DNA of 51,731 nucleotides, from contig CAJXNM010000020.1 in NCBI GenBank assembly GCA_913057135.1, positions 1-51,731 of the forward strand. Reading direction: 5' to 3'. The notes under the pieces are model-generated. The model saw nothing but the letters and a program-made list of their open reading frames with translations, did no database searches and was not told the origin of the DNA. A program made the translations under genes and the position numbers. The DNA is from an uncultured Halieaceae bacterium (lineage in GTDB: Bacteria; Pseudomonadota; Gammaproteobacteria; Pseudomonadales; Halieaceae). Positions 16,188-24,651 of this stretch are shown one piece after another (position 1 is the first letter of the stretch; each line of letters starts with the position of its first letter).

Positions 16188-18599
16188 TTACCCCTTAACT
16201 CGACGAAGACGAAGGGCGTTGACCACCACCACCAGTGAGCTTATGGACATACCCAGTGCGGCCGCCCAGGGTGGCACTAAACCCATCGCGGCAAAGGGGA
16301 TACCGATAATATTGTAACCCGCCGCCCACAAGAGATTTTGACGCATGGTCGTGCGTGCTTTGCGAGCGATACGGACAATATCGAGCAGTCGACCAAAGTC
16401 ATTATCGGTAACCACAAAGTCCGCTTGCGCGCGAGCCAGGGCAGTGGCGCCTGCGACGGCAACAGAGGCATCGGCGGCGCCCAGGAATGCGGCGTCATTC
16501 AAACCGTCACCCACGGCTATGACCGTGCTGCCAGCTGCTTGTTGTTGCTGCAAGTAATCCAGCTTATCGCTCGGTGTCATGGCCGCCCGGAAGGGCAGTG
16601 CTAGCTTGTCCGCCAAGGCGGCGACCCGGGCATGGCTGTCCCCTGACACGATGGTGACCGAATAACCCATAGTCTGTAATTGGTTCAGGTAATCGCCGGC
16701 CCCCGGACGTAGATGCTCCGCTAGTCCTATCCAAGCTAGCCAGCCGCCAGCATCACTCAGGCCAACCCAGTAGTGATCATCATCGGGGGGTGGTGGCGTA
16801 TCCAGTGCCAAGTCGGAGATGAAGCCAAGGCTACCTAAGCGCACTTCTTTTTGTGTGCCATCCAAAGCTAGCCAGTAGCCACGCATGCCCGCACCTGCAA
16901 CCACTTGAACATCGGTGACGCCCGGCAGCGGCGCTATGTTGTGGAAGGCGCGGGCGGCGGGGTGGCTGCTCACCTGCTGGAGTGCAGCACTTAAGGCTAA
17001 GGCGCAATCGTGACTAACGCCCTCGGCGCTGATTAATTGACCGACCGCCAGCGTGGTCTCGGTGAGTGTGCCGGTTTTATCGATTAATACCGAGCGTGCA
17101 TCGGCGGTCGCCAGTAGACCGAACTCGCCTTTGACACTGACACCGCGACGACGCAGCCAAGCGGTGGCGCTAGCAACCGCTGCTGGTGTTGCCAACGACA
17201 GGGCGCAGGGGCAGGCAACAACTAATACTGCTAATGCACTCCACAGGGCGTGGCTGGGATTAATTTGCAACCAGACCATAGCGGTGCCCAGTGCGGCCAA
17301 CAGCACCAAGGCCACAAAGCGCGCGGCCAAGCGATCTATCAGTTGTAGGTAGCGGGGCTTTTCGTGGCGAGCGCGCTCCACATCCTGTGCCAGAGCGGCC
17401 AAGCGCGATTGTCGATAACCGGCACTCACTTCAAGTTCGAGACTGGCTTCCCGATTGACCGTGCCCGCATAGACACTATCCCCTTGGGCTACATTACGTG
17501 GCAGAGACTCACCATTGAACACGGATTCGTCTACCGCCGATTGTCCCTTACTAACGGTGGCATCAAATCCAATCGCTTCCCCTGCGGCCACATAGATCAA
17601 GTCCCCCGACACCACGTGATCCCTTGGGCACCTTACCCAATCGCCGTTAGACCAACGGGCGACAAACTCGGGTAGTTCATCCTCCAACTGCGCCAGGGCA
17701 ATGAGATCGGCGTTGCGTAGGCGCTTTTCAAGATAGCGGGCAAGCAACAGAAAGAACACGAACATGGTCACCGAGTCGTAATAGGTGGCGCCACCACCCG
17801 AGACGGTGGCCCACAAACTCGCCACGGTTGCCAGTAACAGCGCGATGGAGACTGAACTGTCCATGATGAGTGCACCGTGTTTCAGGTGCTGCCAGGCGTT
17901 ACTGAAGAAACTGCGACCGCTGTAAATTAAGACCAATAAGGTCAGGGGCGCGCTGGCGAGACGCAGCAGTTGTTGCAATTTAGCGTCCATACCCTGCAAG
18001 TCACCGGCGTGGAGTGCGATAGCGAGCATACCCACTTGCATCATGCCCACACCGGCGACGCCGAGTCGGCGCAGATCCCGCTTGTTCTCCCGGCGCATGA
18101 GCTCAAGGCGTTCATCGGTTCGCCAAGGTCGCACCCCATAACCCAGCTTTAACAATTGCTCGATGACACTGCCTGGCTCGGCATCTGGGGCCAGGGTCAC
18201 GACCACTCTACCAAGTGCCAGGTTCACATCGATCTTGGAAACCCCCCGCACTTGCAGCAGGAATTTCTCTACGATCCAGGTGCAAGCGGCGCAGCTCATC
18301 CCCGAGACCATTAAGGGCATTTCAATGCCCTCATCGCTTTCTCGGGTAAATGAGTCGAGCCAGTCTTTGTCTTGAAACCAAGCGACGACCCGGCTGTCGA
18401 CCTCTGCCGGTTGCGGCGGATAATCGGTACGTTGACGGTAAAAGGCCGAGAGATCTGCCCCGGCAATCATTGCGGCTACTGCCTGACAGCCGACGCAGCA
18501 CACCGGTTGGCCAATGCCATCGATGGTGACGCTTAAATGGACACCCGGCGGTATGGCTTCACCGCAGTGAAAACAGGGATTAGCACCGGGCCCACTCAA
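16188..18599 (-). CDS. ccoI: Copper-transporting P1B-type ATPase CcoI (CopA2/FixI type)
   Basis: About 803 residues. Order: N-terminal Cys cluster (CFHCG, CCVGC), heavy-metal domain C103-x-x-C106 (GMSCAACTW), membrane helices, actuator domain, C463-P-C465 copper motif, phosphorylation D507-KTGT, SSHPAA and GDGLNDAAFLG. This class exports Cu(I) to the periplasm for cbb3 assembly. The actuator motif reads NGES (N362) instead of the usual TGE(S). I chose TTG 18599 because TTGA overlaps the ccoH stop, a common coupling; another in-frame TTG at 18626 would add nine residues lying inside ccoH. Confidence 0.94.
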   Translation of the reverse strand: MSGPGANPCFHCGEAIPPGVHLSVTIDGIGQPVCCVGCQAVAAMIAGADLSAFYRQRTDYPPQPAEVDSRVVAWFQDKDWLDSFTRESDEGIEMPLMVSGMSCAACTWIVEKFLLQVRGVSKIDVNLALGRVVVTLAPDAEPGSVIEQLLKLGYGVRPWRTDERLELMRRENKRDLRRLGVAGVGMMQVGMLAIALHAGDLQGMDAKLQQLLRLASAPLTLLVLIYSGRSFFSNAWQHLKHGALIMDSSVSIALLLATVASLWATVSGGGATYYDSVTMFVFFLLLARYLEKRLRNADLIALAQLEDELPEFVARWSNGDWVRCPRDHVVSGDLIYVAAGEAIGFDATVSKGQSAVDESVFNGESLPRNVAQGDSVYAGTVNREASLELEVSAGYRQSRLAALAQDVERARHEKPRYLQLIDRLAARFVALVLLAALGTAMVWLQINPSHALWSALAVLVVACPCALSLATPAAVASATAWLRRRGVSVKGEFGLLATADARSVLIDKTGTLTETTLAVGQLISAEGVSHDCALALSAALQQVSSHPAARAFHNIAPLPGVTDVQVVAGAGMRGYWLALDGTQKEVRLGSLGFISDLALDTPPPPDDDHYWVGLSDAGGWLAWIGLAEHLRPGAGDYLNQLQTMGYSVTIVSGDSHARVAALADKLALPFRAAMTPSDKLDYLQQQQAAGSTVIAVGDGLNDAAFLGAADASVAVAGATALARAQADFVVTDNDFGRLLDIVRIARKARTTMRQNLLWAAGYNIIGIPFAAMGLVPPWAAALGMSISSLVVVVNALRLRRVKG

Positions 18600-19057
18600 A
18601 AATACTGTTCGCCGTCGACACGCCAAGCACTGCCGTCGCCGGCGTCAATAATCCAGATCCAGCGACCGCTGAGCGCTTGGGGCACGGCGCCGCGATAGCT
18701 ACCTGCACCTATCATCTTCAAAGGCACTTTGAAATCCCGCGCTGACTCCATGGGGTGAGACAGCAGCAATCGCAGTTGTGGCTGATCGATGGGACCTGTT
18801 ATGCGCACATCAACTTGTCTGCCCTCGGCCGTGAGCGTGGCGTCAATACCGAGGTTTTCGGCGGCACGGGTACGCTCTAGCTGACGGTTAATGGACAGCC
18901 CCTCTCTATAGTATTCATCGACGACCAAATCATCGGCGTGGCGCGTAGCAAGCACCAATGTGTAAATTGACGCGATTACCACGGTTCCGGGCAGGACGAT
19001 AAGAAACCAAGGCCAAAATTGTCGATACCAAGGGGTAGAGGAGTTCAGTGTCGCCAT
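18596..19057 (-). CDS. ccoH: cbb3 oxidase assembly protein CcoH (FixH family)
   Basis: 153 residues. After a short polar start comes one membrane helix (FWPWFLIVLPGTVVIASIYTL), then the FixH hallmark DDLVVDEYYREGLSINRQL and a periplasmic beta-rich domain ending WIIDAGDGSAWRV. CcoH interacts with the oxidase subunits during assembly. It lies 29 bases after ccoG and overlaps ccoI by 4 bases. The ATG has no strong ribosome site, consistent with re-initiation from ccoG. Confidence 0.93.
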   Translation of the reverse strand: MATLNSSTPWYRQFWPWFLIVLPGTVVIASIYTLVLATRHADDLVVDEYYREGLSINRQLERTRAAENLGIDATLTAEGRQVDVRITGPIDQPQLRLLLSHPMESARDFKVPLKMIGAGSYRGAVPQALSGRWIWIIDAGDGSAWRVDGEQYF

Positions 19058-19086
19058 AGCATTCGCTGTCTCGGAAGCCCTTGTGG

Positions 19087-20496
19087 CTACAGGGGTTTCA
19101 TGAAGCGCGATTCATGATCTGTGGAAATGCTGGCGTCATCGACACGGGTGGCCTTGAACACAATCGGTGTGCTGGGTGCCTGCAGATCAATCGGATTGGC
19201 TCGCACCCTTAACGTCAGCTCGGCCAACTCACCGCCACCGACGGTGATCCGTTGATCTCCGATCACTTCGGCCCCATCGATACCCGTCACTTCCAGTAAA
19301 AAGCTGCGTGCATCAGCGTCGAGGTTCGATAAGTGGATCTTGTAGACGTTGTCGATAAGGCCGCCGGGGGCTTCCATGTACAGCTGATTACGCTCCCGGA
19401 GGATAGTCATGTCCACCATGTCCCGCGTGAGCATGGCATAACTGAACGCCACCATCATGATGCACATGACCGTTACATAGCCAATGAGTCGCGGTCGTAG
19501 GATGTGGGTTTGTCCGCCCTCTAGACGATTTTCACTGGTGTAACTGACCAACCCTCGGGCATAACCCATTTTATCCATCACCGAATCACAGGCATCAATG
19601 CACAGGGCGCAACCGATGCACTTGTACTGTAAGCCATCGCGGATATCGATGCCGGTGGGGCACACCTGTACACACATCTGACAGTCAACACAGTCCCCAA
19701 GCTGGCTAGTTTGCTCGCGTGTGCGTTTGCGCGCACCTCTGGGTTCACCCCGTTGGCTGTCATAGGACACAATGAGCGTGTCACGATCGAACATCACCGA
19801 CTGAAAGCGTGCGTAGGGACACATATAGGTGCAGACCTGCTCCCGCATCCAGCCTGCATTGAGATAGGTCAGCACGGTAAAAATAAAGATCCACACCAAG
19901 GCCCAGCTGTTCGCTTGCAGGGTGAATACATCCCCCAGCAGATCGCGGATCGGGGTGAAGTAGCCGACAAAGGTGAAACCGGTCATGAACGCCACAAACA
20001 GCCAGCCCGAATGCTTCATGAATTTCCGGCGAAACTTCGCGAATGACATGGGCGCTTTATCGAGTTTGATACGTTGATTACGGCTGCCTTCAAAGAACTG
20101 TTCGATCCACATGAAGATCGCTGTCCACACGGTTTGTGGGCAGGTGTAACCGCACCAAACTCGACCGGCTAATGCGGTCACAGTAAACAGTCCAAAGGCG
20201 GAAATGATCAGTAGCCAGGCCAGCATGAAAAAGTCTTGTGGCCAAAAAGTCATGGTTAAAATGTGGAACTTGCGGGCGGGGAGATCAAACAAGACCGACT
20301 GTTGGCCGAACAGATTAATCCAGGGCAAACAAAAATAACCCAGTAACAGCGGCCAACCGGTTAGGGTCCGCAGCCGCTGGAAGCGACCTTGAATGGCGCG
20401 CGTGTAAATCTTTTCACGCTTCTGATAAAGATCAAGTTCCCCGACTTCGGCGGGGGCGGCGTCCACCGCCAACACATTGTCACGTGTATCGCTCAC
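19087..20496 (-). CDS. ccoG: cbb3 oxidase accessory iron-sulfur protein CcoG (FixG/RdxA)
   Basis: 469 residues with several membrane helices, the CGYTCPQTVWT stretch, a two-cluster ferredoxin region (CVDCQMCVQVCP and CIGCALCIDAC) and a C-terminal Ig-like domain. In Rhodobacter capsulatus, CcoG is reported to reduce Cu(II) to Cu(I) for oxidase assembly. The start is GTG at 20496 with AAGGAG 8 bases upstream. An out-of-frame ATG five bases earlier reads ATG GGG TGA, a two-codon frame that ends across this GTG. The gap from ccoP is 22 bases. Confidence 0.97.
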   Translation of the reverse strand: MSDTRDNVLAVDAAPAEVGELDLYQKREKIYTRAIQGRFQRLRTLTGWPLLLGYFCLPWINLFGQQSVLFDLPARKFHILTMTFWPQDFFMLAWLLIISAFGLFTVTALAGRVWCGYTCPQTVWTAIFMWIEQFFEGSRNQRIKLDKAPMSFAKFRRKFMKHSGWLFVAFMTGFTFVGYFTPIRDLLGDVFTLQANSWALVWIFIFTVLTYLNAGWMREQVCTYMCPYARFQSVMFDRDTLIVSYDSQRGEPRGARKRTREQTSQLGDCVDCQMCVQVCPTGIDIRDGLQYKCIGCALCIDACDSVMDKMGYARGLVSYTSENRLEGGQTHILRPRLIGYVTVMCIMMVAFSYAMLTRDMVDMTILRERNQLYMEAPGGLIDNVYKIHLSNLDADARSFLLEVTGIDGAEVIGDQRITVGGGELAELTLRVRANPIDLQAPSTPIVFKATRVDDASISTDHESRFMKPL

Positions 20497-20518
20497 CCCA
20501 TGAACTCCTTTTTGGCCG

Positions 20519-21424
20519 TTACTGTGTCACCGCTAGTTGCGCACTCTCGCCATGGCTCAGACCATAAACCCACGCTGTTAGGATGTGGATTTTGTCTTCA
20601 CTGAGAATATCGCCGAAGGCGGGCATATTGCCGTTGCGTCCATTACGCAGGGTCTGAGTAAGTTGCTGCTCAGAGCCGCCATATAGCCAGATACCGTTGG
20701 TAAGGTTGGGTGCCCCCATCATTTGGTTACCCATAGCGTTGGCACCGTGACAGGCACTGCAATAGCTCTGGAAGTGCTTTTCACCTGCCGCCACTTTGCT
20801 GGCATCGGCTTCGCGCCCGTTTAGGGACATCAGGTAGTGCACCGTCTCATCGATACCGGTATCACCCAAAATGGCCTGCCAAGCGGGCATAGCCGCCCGA
20901 CGACCGTGGTTCAGCGTGGTTTTAATCGCCTCGGGTGTACCACCGTAGAGCCAATCGTTATCGCTTAGATTAGGGAAACCGTAGGCACCCCCAGCATCGG
21001 AGCCATGGCAGGTTGCGCAGTTGTTGCCAAAGATGCGCTGTCCCATTTTCCGCACTTTCGGATCGTGGGCGATCTCTTCCACAGGCAGAGCCAAGTAGCG
21101 ATCACGCATGGCGCGGTATTTCTCGTCCGCAACGGCGACCCGCTCTTCGTATTGCCCCACCGATGTCCAGCCAATGACCCCTTTCCAGCTACCCATGCCC
21201 GGGTAGATGATGAGGTAGCCAATGGCGAAGATGATGGTCAGAACGAACATTTGAAACCACCACGCGGGCAGCGGATTGTCGAACTCTTCTAAGCCGTCGT
21301 ATGAGTGGCCAGTCGTTTGAACGTCGCCACTGGTTTTTTTTCGGTTCGCGAACAGCAGCCATGCGGCGAGAATGATCTGCGCCGACGTCAGGATGATAAT
21401 CCATGCGCTCCAGAAGCTAGTCAT
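20519..21424 (-). CDS. ccoP: cbb3 cytochrome oxidase diheme subunit CcoP
   Basis: 301 residues from ATG 21424. Two N-terminal membrane helices (the long form of CcoP) flank the FDNPLPAWWF signature. Two cytochrome c domains follow with haem-binding CATCH and CSACH and methionine ligand regions. It passes electrons from the bc1 complex or cytochrome c to CcoO and CcoN. It overlaps the end of ccoQ by 8 bases; an upstream in-frame ATG would run deep into ccoQ and is unlikely. Confidence 0.97.
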   Translation of the reverse strand: MTSFWSAWIIILTSAQIILAAWLLFANRKKTSGDVQTTGHSYDGLEEFDNPLPAWWFQMFVLTIIFAIGYLIIYPGMGSWKGVIGWTSVGQYEERVAVADEKYRAMRDRYLALPVEEIAHDPKVRKMGQRIFGNNCATCHGSDAGGAYGFPNLSDNDWLYGGTPEAIKTTLNHGRRAAMPAWQAILGDTGIDETVHYLMSLNGREADASKVAAGEKHFQSYCSACHGANAMGNQMMGAPNLTNGIWLYGGSEQQLTQTLRNGRNGNMPAFGDILSEDKIHILTAWVYGLSHGESAQLAVTQ

Positions 21425-21596
21425 TGGGGCGTTCCTCACTGGTTGTACGTTGGTCGATGTTGTCGTCGGCGAACGGTAAGTTAGCCGCCTCATCGAACGC
21501 TTGTTTTTGTTTGCGGCTATATGCCCAGATGACGACACCGATGAAGGCCATCATCAGTAGCACTGTGCTTAGCCCGCGCAAGTCATTGATATCCAT
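21417..21596 (-). CDS. ccoQ: cbb3 oxidase small subunit CcoQ (FixQ)
   Basis: 59 residues starting MDINDLRGLSTVLLMMAF. One membrane helix is followed by the usual CcoQ pattern WAYSRKQKQAFDEAANLPF and an acidic tail. CcoQ stabilises the oxidase complex. It starts 2 bases after the ccoO stop and overlaps ccoP by 8 bases, the standard ccoNOQP order. Confidence 0.93.
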   Translation of the reverse strand: MDINDLRGLSTVLLMMAFIGVVIWAYSRKQKQAFDEAANLPFADDNIDQRTTSEERPND

Positions 21597-21598
21597 GA

Positions 21599-22231
21599 TT
21601 AGCGACGACTTTTGAGTAGGGTGCCCAGCTGTTGAAGGTAGGCCACCACCGCGTCGATCTCCCGGCAGTGTCCACCCGGCGCCGAGGGGCAGGTCTCAGC
21701 AGCAGCCTGAGCACCGGCGATGTCCTCGTCAGTGTAGGGCACACCTAAGATACGCAACGCTCGGAATTTGGCCGGTACAACCGAGCCATCGATCTTATTG
21801 TCGAACAGCCAGGGGTATGCGGGCATGATGGATTCAGGCACCACGTCGCGGGGGTTGTACAAGTGCGCACGCTGCCAATCATCACTGTAGCGACCACCAA
21901 CGCGAGCCAGGTCGGGTCCGGTGCGTTTAGAGCCCCAGAGGAAAGGGTGTTCATACACCGACTCGCCCGCCACTGAGTAGTGTCCATAACGCTCGGTTTC
22001 AGCGCGCATTGGACGTACCATTTGGGAGTGACACACCGCACAGCCTTCGCGCATATAAATATCGCGACCCTCTAATTCCAGTGCTGAATAGGGCTCGAGG
22101 CCTTCAATGGGGGTGTTAACCGTTTTACTGAACGCCAGAGGTACCAGTTCTACCAGCGCTCCGAAGCTGATCGCCACGATGATCAAGACAATCATGAGTG
22201 GCGTGTTTTTTTCGACGATTTCGTGATTCAT
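21599..22231 (-). CDS. ccoO: cbb3 cytochrome oxidase monohaem subunit CcoO
   Basis: 210 residues from ATG 22231, which has GAGGAGAG shortly upstream. One N-terminal membrane helix anchors a periplasmic cytochrome c domain with CAVCHSQ as haem-binding motif and the CcoO-typical [31 protein letters not shown] and [11 protein letters not shown]. It relays electrons from CcoP to CcoN. The gap after ccoN is 13 bases. Confidence 0.97.
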   Translation of the reverse strand: MNHEIVEKNTPLMIVLIIVAISFGALVELVPLAFSKTVNTPIEGLEPYSALELEGRDIYMREGCAVCHSQMVRPMRAETERYGHYSVAGESVYEHPFLWGSKRTGPDLARVGGRYSDDWQRAHLYNPRDVVPESIMPAYPWLFDNKIDGSVVPAKFRALRILGVPYTDEDIAGAQAAAETCPSAPGGHCREIDAVVAYLQQLGTLLKSRR

Positions 22232-22244
22232 GACAACGCTCTCC

Positions 22245-23696
22245 TCAGGCAGCTGCGGCAGCGGTTTGCGGCGCGGGAATACTGTCTTCAACACCACGGC
22301 GTGTGGTCATGTAGACGTTGTAGGCCATGAGCAGCATGCCCCCAAGGAAAATGGCGCCACCGAGTACGCGCACGACGTAACCGGGGTGACTGGCCACAAC
22401 CGATTCCACGAAGGTGTAGGTGAGGGTGCCGTCTTCGTTGTATGCGCGCCACATAAGTCCCTGCATGATGCCGTTCACCCACATAGACGCGATGTAAAGC
22501 ACCGTGCCAATGGTCGACATCCAGAAGTGCAGATTCACCAAGGGCGTGCTGTACATGCCATTTTTCCCGTACAGATGGGGGATGAGATGATAGACCGCGC
22601 CAATCGAAATCATGGCGACCCAGCCAAGCGCCCCGGAATGCACGTGACCAATGGTCCAGTCGGTGTAGTGGGATAGGGCGTTGACCGTTTTGATGGACAT
22701 CATCGGGCCTTCAAAGGTGGACATGCCATAGAACGACAGGCTGACGACCAAGAACCGTAAAATGGGGTCGTGACGCAATTTTTCCCAAGCACCGGATAGG
22801 GTCATGATGCCGTTGATCATGCCGCCCCATGAGGGTGCTAACAGAATCAAGCTCATGACCATGCCCAAACTCTGGGCCCAATCGGGTAGGGCGGTGTAAT
22901 GGAGGTGATGTGGGCCCGCCCAAATGTAAATGGCAATCAGCGCCCAAAAGTGCACGATGGATAGACGGTACGAGTACACGGGACGCTCGGCCTGTTTGGG
23001 CACGAAGTAGTACATCATTCCCAAGAACCCGGCGGTCAGGAAAAAGCCCACGGCGTTATGGCCGTACCACCATTGGATCATGGCATCGACCGTGCCGGCA
23101 TAGACCGAATAGGATTTCATCATGGTCAAAGAGGGCGGTAGCTCAGCACTATTAACTAGGTGTAACACTGCCACCGTGATGATAAAGGCGCCGAAGAACC
23201 AGTTAGCCACATAAATGTGTGACACTTTGCGCTTCATGAGGGTGCCGAAAAACAGTACCGCGTAGGCCACCCATACCAGCGCAATCAGGATATCGATGGG
23301 CCATTCGAGTTCCGCGTATTCTTTAGTGGTGGTGTAGCCCATGGGAAGGGTGACAGCCGCCAGAACAATAACCAGTTGCCATCCCCAAAAGACTGCCGCC
23401 GCCAATCCATCGGACAGTAACCGGGTTTGAGTGGTGCGCTGCACAATGTAGAGCGATGTGCCCATCAGTGCGCAGCCGCCGAAGGCGAAGATGACCGCAT
23501 TGGTGTGCAGCGGCCGCAAACGGCCAAAGCTGGTCCAAGGCAGATCAAAGTTTAATGCTGGCCAGGCCAGCTGGGCCGCAATCCAGACACCGACAAACAT
23601 GCCGACGATGCCCCAAACCACGGTCATGATGGCGAACTGGCGCACTACTTTGTAGTTGTATAGCGGGTGCTCCAGTGCTGAATTGACTTCAGACAT
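22245..23696 (-). CDS. ccoN: cbb3 cytochrome oxidase catalytic subunit CcoN
   Basis: 483 residues from ATG 23696 (AAGGAAAAG upstream). Twelve or so membrane helices of the haem-copper oxidase subunit I family carry histidine ligands in [36 protein letters not shown] and [11 protein letters not shown]. It reduces oxygen to water with high affinity at a haem b3-CuB site. It is the first gene of the nine-gene cco operon. I see no FNR/ANR box (TTGAT-N4-ATCAA) in the 128 bases upstream, so low-oxygen induction is not supported from this sequence. Confidence 0.98.
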   Translation of the reverse strand: MSEVNSALEHPLYNYKVVRQFAIMTVVWGIVGMFVGVWIAAQLAWPALNFDLPWTSFGRLRPLHTNAVIFAFGGCALMGTSLYIVQRTTQTRLLSDGLAAAVFWGWQLVIVLAAVTLPMGYTTTKEYAELEWPIDILIALVWVAYAVLFFGTLMKRKVSHIYVANWFFGAFIITVAVLHLVNSAELPPSLTMMKSYSVYAGTVDAMIQWWYGHNAVGFFLTAGFLGMMYYFVPKQAERPVYSYRLSIVHFWALIAIYIWAGPHHLHYTALPDWAQSLGMVMSLILLAPSWGGMINGIMTLSGAWEKLRHDPILRFLVVSLSFYGMSTFEGPMMSIKTVNALSHYTDWTIGHVHSGALGWVAMISIGAVYHLIPHLYGKNGMYSTPLVNLHFWMSTIGTVLYIASMWVNGIMQGLMWRAYNEDGTLTYTFVESVVASHPGYVVRVLGGAIFLGGMLLMAYNVYMTTRRGVEDSIPAPQTAAAAA

Positions 23697-23798
23697 GGTG
23701 ACGCTTTTCCTTGTTGTCCATAGATGATTGCTCGTAGACAACACCAGCGACCATCTTCCCCCAGTTTGACCCGCCCCCTTTGGAGGGTTGCGTGGCCC

Positions 23799-23814
23799 GC
23801 ATCCGCCCGGATGC
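23799..23814 (-). terminator. Short hairpin after the Yip1-family gene
   Basis: GCATCCGCCCGGATGC forms a stem of six pairs with a four-base loop, 11 bases past the Yip1-family stop and upstream of ccoN. No T-run follows on either strand, so it may slow or protect transcript ends rather than act as a full intrinsic terminator. Confidence 0.3.
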
Positions 23815-23824
23815 TTATGTTGTT

Positions 23825-24427
23825 TCAGTCAGTAAATGACGGTGTTGCACCCCATTCCCACAGCATGACGGTAGCCACCAACAGGCATATGAAAATGATG
23901 AAGGCAATGCCTACCACGGCCGATGCAAACAAAAAGCCGCGGGTTTCTGGAATACGCATGATGACCGGAATGCCCGTGTACAACAGGTAGGTCGACCAGC
24001 TAAGGGCAAACACGCCCAGAATCATGTCGAGCCAGAGAATGGGATAGAAACCCACTGCGCCGGCAATGAATAAGGGTGTGGCGCAAATACTGACGATTAA
24101 AATACCTTTGGTGATCGAAGAATCGGCACCGTAGGTGTCAGACATCCAGTGCACGAAATAGCCAATGACAGCAACGCAGGTCACCATGCCGGCGTAAAAC
24201 AGAAAACTGATGACCGTTGCGCTGTTATCCGTTAATCGGATGACACCGCCGTCGTTGCCGACGCTCCAGCCGATATGTGTCGTGCCCCAGTGCCAGGCCA
24301 CGGCTGGCAGCACCGCCCAAATCATTGGGTAGAGCAGCATGATGGCTCGCTGGGTCTCGGTGAGATCGGCAAGACGACGCCACTCGGTGGCGGGCCTGGT
24401 CAGAATGCCAAGAGAATGTTGCAGCAT
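23825..24427 (-). CDS. Yip1-family (DUF1282-like) inner-membrane protein
   Basis: 200 residues, mostly hydrophobic with five or so membrane helices, beginning [20 protein letters not shown], where the RPATEWRRL stretch is typical of bacterial Yip1/DUF1282 proteins. Function in bacteria is not established. Conserved features include [10 protein letters not shown] before the third helix and an [11 protein letters not shown]-like segment ([17 protein letters not shown]). It has its own promoter at 24457-24484 and a hairpin around its ribosome site. It lies directly upstream of ccoN on the same strand, separated by 128 bases. Confidence 0.85.
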   Translation of the reverse strand: MLQHSLGILTRPATEWRRLADLTETQRAIMLLYPMIWAVLPAVAWHWGTTHIGWSVGNDGGVIRLTDNSATVISFLFYAGMVTCVAVIGYFVHWMSDTYGADSSITKGILIVSICATPLFIAGAVGFYPILWLDMILGVFALSWSTYLLYTGIPVIMRIPETRGFLFASAVVGIAFIIFICLLVATVMLWEWGATPSFTD

Positions 24428-24429
24428 AA

Positions 24430-24449
24430 AACTATTCCCCCAAATAGTT
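24430..24449 (-). promoter_or_regulatory. Hairpin presenting the ribosome site of the Yip1-family gene
   Basis: On the minus strand AACTATT and AATAGTT pair (7 bp) around a TGGGGG loop which is the only purine-rich ribosome-binding sequence before the ATG at 24427. The stem begins about two bases from the start codon. This could control translation by exposing or masking the site; it may also be coincidental in AT-rich leader DNA. Confidence 0.4.
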
Positions 24450-24456
24450 GTTTTAG

Positions 24457-24484
24457 ATTATAAGCCGATTCCCGTACAAGGCAA
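24457..24484 (-). promoter_or_regulatory. Sigma-70 promoter of the Yip1-family gene
   Basis: On the minus strand TTGCCT (24479-24484), a 16-base spacer and a perfect TATAAT (24457-24462) lie about 30-57 bases before the start codon. This is the clearest sigma-70 promoter I see in the window. Two CGCTAAT direct repeats sit 21-43 bases further upstream. Confidence 0.65.
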
Positions 24485-24504
24485 GCGGTTATTCATAGTC
24501 TACT

Positions 24505-24522
24505 CGCTAATCGCCCGCTAAT
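24505..24522. repeat. Paired CGCTAAT direct repeats upstream of the Yip1 promoter
   Basis: CGCTAAT occurs at 24505-24511 and 24516-24522, spaced 11 bases start to start, about one helical turn. The pair lies upstream of the -35 element of the Yip1-family promoter, where an activator would bind. The regulator is unknown. Confidence 0.35.
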
Positions 24523-24566
24523 GTGGCAAATCACGTAAAAGTTTTGCTCGGGGGGCTTGAGGGCCG

Positions 24567-24646
24567 GCGCCGTACAGAGGTAGAGAGCGCCGTACCAAGG
24601 TTGAGAGTGCCGTACAGAGGTAGAGAGTGCCGTTCGGAGGTTAAGA
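24567..24646. repeat. Four 20-bp tandem repeats after the DUF1631 gene
   Basis: Four abutting 20-base units start at 24567, 24587, 24607 and 24627. Unit 1 is GCGCCGTACAGAGGTAGAGA; the others differ at few positions, and a partial GCGCC follows at 24647. Each unit keeps the core GCCGT-N5-AGG-T-N2-AGAG with a GTAC palindrome in three. The array begins five bases past the DUF1631 stop codon and lies between that gene and the promoter of the Yip1-family gene. Function unknown. Confidence 0.9.
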
Positions 24647-24651
24647 GCGCC

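Noticed and set aside
23697-23824. FNR/ANR site in the ccoN promoter (GGGTCAAACT segment)
   Set aside because: Only one half resembles TTGA/TCAA and the opposite half is missing.
24567-24646. CRISPR array
   Set aside because: Units abut with no variable spacers and no cas genes are present; it is a plain tandem repeat.
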